Shown: piece after piece, positions 58,534 to 64,000 of the stretch | How positions within the stretch are numbered: the first letter of the stretch is position 1 | Layout: each line of letters starts with the position of its first letter | Assembly (NCBI RefSeq): GCF_046736045.1 | Contig: NZ_CP177134.1 | Location: 1,488,001 to 1,552,000, forward strand | Reading direction: 5' to 3' | DNA: 64,000 bases | Source of the DNA: Leptospira_A sp046736045 | GTDB lineage: Bacteria; Spirochaetota; Leptospiria; Leptospirales; Leptospiraceae | Program-made: the position numbers and the translations under genes | Notes under the pieces: model-generated | Database searches by the model: none | The model's input: the letters and a program-made list of their open reading frames with translations, nothing else | What the model was told of the DNA's origin: nothing

Positions 58534-60774
58534 TTATTTGCGAATTTGAAGGATGAAATTGCGGAGTATTTTTTCTCTTTTTCCACCTAATCGAAGAAAA
58601 GCGGCAGGTTTTCCCAAAGGAACATCTACGATATAGGTTTTGTTTCCCTGGAATTTTTTCCCGGTCCAGATATGTTCCCATTCTCCTTTTGGAAAATAAA
58701 CTTCTACTTCCGATTGCCCTGATTTGATGATAGGAGAATAAAGCAAATCATCTCCTACAAAAAACTGATATGGGAATTTTAGAATTTCCCGATCGTTCGG
58801 CTCTACCAGATAGGAATGACGAATCACAGGTAATCCGGTTTTGCTGGCCTCTAACGTTAGTTCTGTGAAGTAATTTTTCAGAGCGTAGTGCAATTTCCCG
58901 ATTTCTGCAAAGATTTTTACCGTTTCTTCATCCGATTGAGAAGCAAATCCTTCTTTATTTGTGAATTGGTAAACTTGCCAGTTTTTTAAAGGACGATTTC
59001 CTTCATGAGTTCTGAATATCGGAGTGAATGCGGAAGTTTCCGCCCAACGTAACAATAGTTCTTTGGATCTATGGTAATTGGCAACAGGGTTGGTGATAGT
59101 TGTATAACCACCGATATCACTGTGATTCAAAGCATAACCGCTGATTCCGGAAGAGGTAAGTCCCAAGATGGAAGAAGGAAGTCCGTCATGTTTTCCCCAA
59201 CTTACCAATTGATCGCCTTCCCAGAATAAGGTGGAGTGAGAGTTGGAATAACTGAATCCCGCTCTTGTGAAAAAAACAATTTTCCCTTCTTTGCCTGCTT
59301 CTTTAATCGCTTCCCGATTTAGTTTTGCCCAATCCACCGGGTATTGGTTATGGTATACTTTCGCATCCACACCTGAAAACAGTTTGGCATCATAAGGCAA
59401 CCACTCTCCGAAGTCCGCCATCCAACCGGAGAGACCTGCATCAATCATATTCTTTTTGATCAGATCTTTGGTCCATTTTACGGCAGAAGGATTCGTTAAG
59501 TCGATGAGGTAGGCGGGGAAACCTACGGTTTGGATGAGATAATCTTCACCCTTGGTATTTTTTACCAAATAACTTTTGTTCTTCGCTTCTGTAAGAAGAG
59601 GATTTGTAAAATCATCTCCTCCCGGTTTTTTGGGATCTGTATCGCCTAGAAAGGAATTGATATATCCGAGCACTTGGATGTTCTTTGCATTCATTCCTTT
59701 TACAAAATTTTTAAAATCGGGATACAGACTTTCTTCTGCATACCATCTCCATTTCAATTGGTCACCGAAATTGGTAACGCGTCTTCCGCACCAGTCTTGG
59801 ATCCAGAGGGCAGTCACGGGGTTTCCCGCTTTTTTGGCTTGGTCCACGATCGAGGTTACTTTTTCAGTTCCTCCTTGGACTCCGAGCCAGGTTCCGTAAG
59901 CCCAATCCGGAAGAGGTGCGAACCTGCCTGTTTTTTTAGTATATGCTTCTACCAATTCTTTCGGGTGAGAACCAATCCATAAGTTTCCGTTCAATCCGTT
60001 TTGCAAATTGGTTTCCCAAAGTTCTATGGACACTGATTCGGGATTCGTCAGATCGAACTTCGAATAACCGCTGTTTTCTATAAATAAGGAGCGGTTTTCG
60101 GAACTGATATAATGGGGAATGGGAGCATAAGTTGTATATTCATTGCCTCCCGCACCCGCCAAGAGATTGGCACCAGTGGTAATTGGTTGGTCTCCTCTTC
60201 CCACACCTTGTTCCTCAGTGAACATAAAAGGTGTTTTGCCTTTAAAATCATTGTTTGAAAATTGTTCTCCGAAACCGTAAAAAGATTCGTTTTCCTTACT
60301 AACGTAAGAAAACCAAACTCGATTTAGGCGATTGTCGGAAAAAGTCAATGTAAATGAGATTTCATTTTCCGATTTGGGAGAAAACTTTAAAGAAAATCCG
60401 CTGTCGCAGTTTTGGCCGGATACTTTTCCTTTCAAGATCAGGCTCTCTTTTTCGACTAATATTTGTTCAATGGTTTGATCGTCGCAAGTCCGAACCAAAC
60501 TGTCTTTGAACCGAAAGGAAGCCATTCTGTACTTAACATCCGCACTTCCTTCTGCTGCTCTGATAAATGGTCGATCCAATGCCAAAGAAATAAATTCCTG
60601 CCCTGATTTGGCATGAAAGATCCGGATGAAATCCGTTGTCTGTTCCCAGGAAATCCTAGAGTTGATAGATGATATACCGGAAGTTGCGGAAGGGATTCGT
60701 ATTGTTCCTGTGGAACAAGATAAACTAATTAGAATATTTAAAAGAAGGAAGAGAGAAGAGCGAACCAATGCCAT
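58534..60774 (-). CDS. GH31 glycosidase lipoprotein, YihQ (sulfoquinovosidase)-like
   Basis: 746 residues from the ATG at 60774, which GGAGG precedes by 6 bases. The signal peptide ends LISLSC, so it is a lipoprotein. The (beta/alpha)8 barrel has the GH31 nucleophile in GWMADFGEWL near 452 and acid/base in FWEGDQLVSWG near 520. Many motifs are shared with sulfoquinovosidase YihQ: WLGVQGGTE, WIQDW, HSDIGGYTT, FRTHEGNRP. Of the five sulfonate-pocket residues (Gln, Gln, Arg, Trp, Tyr), four are kept, but the Arg (YihQ R301) is Gln here (FGDQLKWRW). An alpha-glucosidase for another sugar is therefore possible. A metallophosphoesterase follows. Confidence 0.85.
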   Translation of the reverse strand: MALVRSSLFLLLNILISLSCSTGTIRIPSATSGISSINSRISWEQTTDFIRIFHAKSGQEFISLALDRPFIRAAEGSADVKYRMASFRFKDSLVRTCDDQTIEQILVEKESLILKGKVSGQNCDSGFSLKFSPKSENEISFTLTFSDNRLNRVWFSYVSKENESFYGFGEQFSNNDFKGKTPFMFTEEQGVGRGDQPITTGANLLAGAGGNEYTTYAPIPHYISSENRSLFIENSGYSKFDLTNPESVSIELWETNLQNGLNGNLWIGSHPKELVEAYTKKTGRFAPLPDWAYGTWLGVQGGTEKVTSIVDQAKKAGNPVTALWIQDWCGRRVTNFGDQLKWRWYAEESLYPDFKNFVKGMNAKNIQVLGYINSFLGDTDPKKPGGDDFTNPLLTEAKNKSYLVKNTKGEDYLIQTVGFPAYLIDLTNPSAVKWTKDLIKKNMIDAGLSGWMADFGEWLPYDAKLFSGVDAKVYHNQYPVDWAKLNREAIKEAGKEGKIVFFTRAGFSYSNSHSTLFWEGDQLVSWGKHDGLPSSILGLTSSGISGYALNHSDIGGYTTITNPVANYHRSKELLLRWAETSAFTPIFRTHEGNRPLKNWQVYQFTNKEGFASQSDEETVKIFAEIGKLHYALKNYFTELTLEASKTGLPVIRHSYLVEPNDREILKFPYQFFVGDDLLYSPIIKSGQSEVEVYFPKGEWEHIWTGKKFQGNKTYIVDVPLGKPAAFLRLGGKREKILRNFILQIRK

Positions 60775-60835
60775 GGACATCCTCCGGGGAAGTCCTTTGA
60801 TTCGTTATGGCATTGGTGATTTCGTAAATCTTTTT

Positions 60836-61684
60836 TTATACTTTCTTGCGATCGACTCCACCCACGCGAGGTGCAGCAACAGGAGCGGCTTTTTGACCAA
60901 ACATGGAGACAGCTTGTTTCGGTAAGCTGGACTTTCTCCATTCAAACCAAGAACCTTGGTATGTGCTTATGTCAATGTAACCTGCTTCTTGTAACATCAG
61001 TGCAAGCAAACAAGAACGAGCTCCGTTATAATCATAAATAACCGTAGGACGTTCCGGCATAAAAGGAAAACCATTCAGACGTTTTTTGAATAAAGAACGA
61101 TCAATTAGATTTGCTTCCGCATCATATAGGTTGCGCCAGTCCCAAAGGAAAGCACCCGGAAGCCGTCCGCAAAGAGTTCCTTCTTCAGGAGCTGTTAGGC
61201 GAGGGAGTCTTCCTTCATACTCGTCCATTGTACGAGCATCGAAGATTTGCAACTTTGTGAGATTTTTTTCCATAAAGGCTTTGTCTACAACGCCTTCGAT
61301 CGGTTTGGTTTTATCGGACGGAGTGTACTCCATCTTCAATGTACCTGGCTTTTTCGTTCCTTCAAAAGGCCATTTTTTAGAGAGGACATAACTTTCTTTA
61401 ATGCCCATTCCCCTGAGAAGAAAAACCATCCGTGTGGAAAACATGCCCATACCTTCATCGAAGACAAGGACTCTGGTTTTTTTTGATTTCTGGATTTCTT
61501 GCGTAAGCGCAAGCATAGGCCCATAGAGTTTTTTTTGTGATTCCGGGTCAGAACCAAAGGCCTTTTTAATAAATGGGAAATAAAAGGCTCCATCGAGAGT
61601 TTCTTCTTCGTATGCAGTCTGTGACCTGCAATCGATGAGAAAATCACCTGCTTCAACCTCTGTTTTAAGAAAGCTCCAGTTCAA
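60836..61684 (-). CDS. tandem rhodanese-like protein without catalytic cysteine
   Basis: 282 residues from a TTG start preceded by AAGGAG at 7 bases. Two rhodanese domains (about 5-115 and 135-260) are seen. The C-terminal active loop reads IYDYNGARSC with Asp218 where sulfurtransferases carry Cys (usual CxxGxR); the N-terminal loop has Asp as normal for TST. A Cys lies at 225, outside the loop. So sulfur transfer is unlikely, and a regulatory or binding role is possible. A 55-base gap separates it from the GH31 gene, so they may be co-transcribed. Confidence 0.75.
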   Translation of the reverse strand: MNWSFLKTEVEAGDFLIDCRSQTAYEEETLDGAFYFPFIKKAFGSDPESQKKLYGPMLALTQEIQKSKKTRVLVFDEGMGMFSTRMVFLLRGMGIKESYVLSKKWPFEGTKKPGTLKMEYTPSDKTKPIEGVVDKAFMEKNLTKLQIFDARTMDEYEGRLPRLTAPEEGTLCGRLPGAFLWDWRNLYDAEANLIDRSLFKKRLNGFPFMPERPTVIYDYNGARSCLLALMLQEAGYIDISTYQGSWFEWRKSSLPKQAVSMFGQKAAPVAAPRVGGVDRKKV

Positions 61685-61853
61685 AAAAATCTCCTTATCG
61701 GTACATTACTTTCCCCCCCTCTGTTTTTTGAAAGCCTGAAAACCAAAAAAACAAATTCGTTTTTCTCGTGAGACATAATCCGAAAAGAAATCGAAATCTG
61801 ATCTTCAATTCTAGGGGGGCGATCCTCCGATATTCAATACTACCTGGCCCAAT

Positions 61854-62729
61854 ATGAATCCGATTTCTTCCAAGATCTTAAAGTTGCTATTTTTACTTAT
61901 TTTTATCGTTCAATACGATTTAAAATCAGGAGAAGTCATCCACAATTCCCCCAAACTCAACTTAAGCAAGTTAAATGAAAGTCTGGGAACGGAAAATAAA
62001 AAGGAAAAACTCTCTTTGTTCCGACATTGGATTGGTAAAAAACATCTGTTTGCAAACACGGATGGAGACGGATGCAGTCTGATTCAGACCCAAAGTTTCG
62101 AGACAGTGAAGTATTTTTCCATTTCATGCGGAGGAAAGGGACAAGAAGGATTGATTCATTTTTCCCATTCTTCCCGAAAAGAACAAATTCCGGAAGGGCA
62201 TTTTCGTTTAATAGGAATTCATAAAATAGGAAACAAAAACTATATTGAAATTTCACTTGGTCGGATGAAATCTGAAACCAAACCTTTTCCGTATAACGGA
62301 GATGATACGGAATTTCAATACGTTCGTTCTCCATTTACCAAAAAGTCCGAAAAAAAAGAAACTTATCGCGAATTGAAAAATCCGAATCTGATTTACTTTC
62401 GCACGATTGCCTTTGATAAAAATCGCAGGAAAGAAGCTCCCAGCAACTTGGAAGTTTTTTTTGATGAATCCTGCCCTTTGGTATTTTTGGAAAAAGATGA
62501 AAGTTTTTATTGGGACAAAACCATCTCTTATGTTTTTCAAATTTCCTGTGTGAAAGATACTCCTTACGCACTCGCGCGCATTCCGGGAAACCATGAAGGC
62601 AGATTGGTTGTTTCCAATCAAACTTCCCGATCACCGGAAAAGGGAGAAAAATTTTATGCTAAACTTCGGATGAGAAAGATCACCGACGAACAAGCATTCT
62701 GGGAGGAATTCCAAATTTATTATGAATAA
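61854..62729 (+). CDS. exported protein, unknown
   Basis: 291 residues. A basic N-terminus and hydrophobic stretch (KILKLLFLLIFIVQYDLKSG) form a signal peptide. The mature protein is beta-rich, with four Cys (GDGCSLIQ, SISCGGKG, DESCPLVF, QISCVKD), perhaps two disulfides, and a basic charge. No domain is recognised. Its stop overlaps the start of the HtrA-like gene by 8 bases (ATGAATAA), so the two should be made together, and this could be a partner or substrate of that protease. Confidence 0.6.
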   Translation: MNPISSKILKLLFLLIFIVQYDLKSGEVIHNSPKLNLSKLNESLGTENKKEKLSLFRHWIGKKHLFANTDGDGCSLIQTQSFETVKYFSISCGGKGQEGLIHFSHSSRKEQIPEGHFRLIGIHKIGNKNYIEISLGRMKSETKPFPYNGDDTEFQYVRSPFTKKSEKKETYRELKNPNLIYFRTIAFDKNRRKEAPSNLEVFFDESCPLVFLEKDESFYWDKTISYVFQISCVKDTPYALARIPGNHEGRLVVSNQTSRSPEKGEKFYAKLRMRKITDEQAFWEEFQIYYE

Positions 62730-64000
62730 ATCAGTATTAAAACTTTTTGTTTTGTTTTTCGGTTATCTGTTGGTATCTTCGGGTTTATTCGCACAGGAAG
62801 ATCCGAGTGTAGATACGATTTTCCGGTCTGTTGTATTGATCCGAAGCGAAGGATTTTCAACGGAAAACAAAACTCAACCTTGGATGAAAAAAAATCTAAG
62901 TACGGGGCTGGGCTCCGGTCTTGTCATTTCAAAAAATACCATTCTTACAAATGCCCATGTCGTAATGGATGCGAAACAAATCATGGTTCGGACAGGCGCG
63001 AGCAAAAAAGAATACCCCGCCAATGTGAAGTTTATCGGTTATGATTGTGATCTTGCTCTGTTGGAAGTAACCGAACCTGGATTTGCCGAAAACACGGGCA
63101 CTTTACGTTTTGCGGAGGTTTATCCGGGTTTAGGATCAGATTTACTTGTGTTAGGTTATCCTAATGGACAGGAAAATCTGACTGTAGAAAAGGGATCTGT
63201 GTTGCGATTGGAAAAAAACCGTTATAGTTTCAGCGGCCTTGATTTTCGAAATGTAATCAAGATCAATGCGAATATCCTTCCGGGAAATTCGGGTGGGCCT
63301 GCCGTTCAGGACGGCAAGGTAGTCGGTTTGGTTTTTCAAATCAGCAAAGTGGGACGGGATGTGGCTTATCTGATTCCCAATGACATCATCCAACATTTTT
63401 TAACGGATGTGATTGACGGGAAATACGATGGATTTCCCAGTTTGGGATTTACTTTCCAAAGTGGAGCTCCCATTTCCCTTAAACAAGTGTTAAAGATTCC
63501 TTCAGAAGAGTCCGGAGTTTTTTTGAATCGTGTTTATCCGAATTCCACTTTTTCATCAACCTTGAAAGAAAAAGATTTTTTGGTTTCTTTGGACGGTTTG
63601 TCCATAACTGCAGACGGGGAATTGAAACAACAAGGAGTTCCGATTCCTTTGATTGATTATATCGAAAGCAAACAATTGGGAAATAAAATCTCTTTTGAAC
63701 TTTATCGTTCCGGTAAAAAATACCAAGCGGAGGCAACTCTTCAGAAAAATTTTTCATTGGATCTGTATCGTGAAGTCAGCGATAATTATCACCAGGAAGC
63801 GGGACTTGTTTTTCAACCGGTATCACGTTCGTTCTTCAATTCGGAAGACGGTGACTTGGATAGTTCGTTAAAATACCATTATAGTTATTTCATTCAGGAC
63901 ATACTCTACCGTTATACGAACCGGGATATAGTACTCAGCTTTATTTTTGAAGACCCGGAAAATGCCAAATATAAAAAATACAAATTCAAAGTTTTGGAAT
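62722..64000 (+). CDS. HtrA/DegP-like serine protease, C-terminus beyond the window
   Basis: 426 codons are visible. After a signal peptide (about 1-24), the trypsin-like domain has the triad His79 (ILTNAHVVMD), Asp110 (YDCDLALLEV) and Ser190 (LPGNSGGPAV), all intact. A PDZ-like domain follows (about 245-330; ESGVFLNRVYPNSTF, LKEKDFLVSLDGLSI). A further beta domain runs off the right edge. It should be a periplasmic quality-control or processing protease. It overlaps the unknown exported protein gene by 8 bases. Confidence 0.88.
   Translation, partial: MNKSVLKLFVLFFGYLLVSSGLFAQEDPSVDTIFRSVVLIRSEGFSTENKTQPWMKKNLSTGLGSGLVISKNTILTNAHVVMDAKQIMVRTGASKKEYPANVKFIGYDCDLALLEVTEPGFAENTGTLRFAEVYPGLGSDLLVLGYPNGQENLTVEKGSVLRLEKNRYSFSGLDFRNVIKINANILPGNSGGPAVQDGKVVGLVFQISKVGRDVAYLIPNDIIQHFLTDVIDGKYDGFPSLGFTFQSGAPISLKQVLKIPSEESGVFLNRVYPNSTFSSTLKEKDFLVSLDGLSITADGELKQQGVPIPLIDYIESKQLGNKISFELYRSGKKYQAEATLQKNFSLDLYREVSDNYHQEAGLVFQPVSRSFFNSEDGDLDSSLKYHYSYFIQDILYRYTNRDIVLSFIFEDPENAKYKKYKFKVLE

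Noticed and set aside
61800..61830. GGGGGG...CCTCC as a terminator or switch before 61854
   Set aside because: The pairing is imperfect, the loop is ambiguous and there is no T-run; likely chance in a G-rich patch.
1..64000. CRISPR arrays, insertion sequences, prophage or toxin-antitoxin genes
   Set aside because: I looked for regularly spaced repeats, transposase or integrase motifs and small paired toxin genes on both strands and found none.

Overview
The window looks like chromosomal DNA of a Leptospira-type spirochaete, probably from a saprophytic or low-virulence lineage. This is inferred from AT-rich coding DNA (about 40% G+C by eye), frequent TTG and GTG starts, many short lipoproteins with loose spirochaetal lipoboxes, PilZ/DUF1577-like proteins, GLUG and IPT/TIG surface lipoproteins, many SpoIIE-type phosphatases and cyclases, and a flgN-flgK-flgL-fliW-csrA block. 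I see no tRNA, rRNA, CRISPR array, insertion sequence or prophage. Genes are tightly packed, often with 1-8 base stop/start overlaps.

Layout. 1-3034: surface polysaccharide genes (GT4 glycosyltransferase cut by the left edge, methyltransferase-like protein, deoxysugar reductase). 3024-11551: M48 protease and DUF898 membrane protein, a small Cys-rich secreted protein with a patatin phospholipase, an aminotransferase, an SDR oxidoreductase divergent from an MFS transporter with a perfect 16-bp palindrome between them, and a lipoprotein pair. 11700-16215: VOC protein, unknown 496-residue protein, IPT/TIG lipoprotein, enoyl-CoA hydratase, dcd, DUF2147. 16415-20691: a very large 7TM-HAMP-SpoIIE-TPR regulator, then an RlpA/SPOR lipoprotein. 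20800-31059: TPR proteins, MepB-like protein, a divergent folP, a PD40-OmpA protein, a PilZ-like protein, hisS, PAP2 phosphatase, LpxL-like acyltransferase and CPBP membrane protein.

31060-33138 is the least ordinary part. A GLUG/Ig-like lipoprotein gene is bracketed by two different strongly structured intergenic elements, one much richer in G+C than its surroundings. 33139-36149 holds a soluble PntA-type protein without visible membrane partners, a UDP-glucuronate decarboxylase and an M50-like membrane protease. 36162-43037 is one minus-strand run: phoB, phoR, argJ, a SpoIIE-like pseudophosphatase, then an intact SpoIIE phosphatase. 43126-45984 is a tight five-gene ECF sigma-factor operon with three unrecognised membrane proteins; the conserved start of the sigma factor is encoded upstream of its first ATG/GTG/TTG codon.

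45996-53591: periplasmic protein, aat, lipoprotein, Mpo1-like protein, two small zinc-ligand-type proteins, then the flagellar hook-filament junction operon ending in fliW and csrA. 53615-57620: acyl-CoA dehydrogenase, DUF374 acyltransferase, OsmC protein, and an adenylate cyclase with an Aer-like PAS domain. 57690-64000: a rhodanese-like protein lacking its cysteine, a YihQ-like GH31 lipoprotein, a metallophosphoesterase, an unknown exported protein and an HtrA-like protease cut by the right edge.

I did not find a complete new defence or mobile system. The best candidates for undescribed biology are the sigma-factor operon, the phosphatase/pseudophosphatase pair, the two structured elements and the altered active sites in FolP, GH31 and rhodanese.
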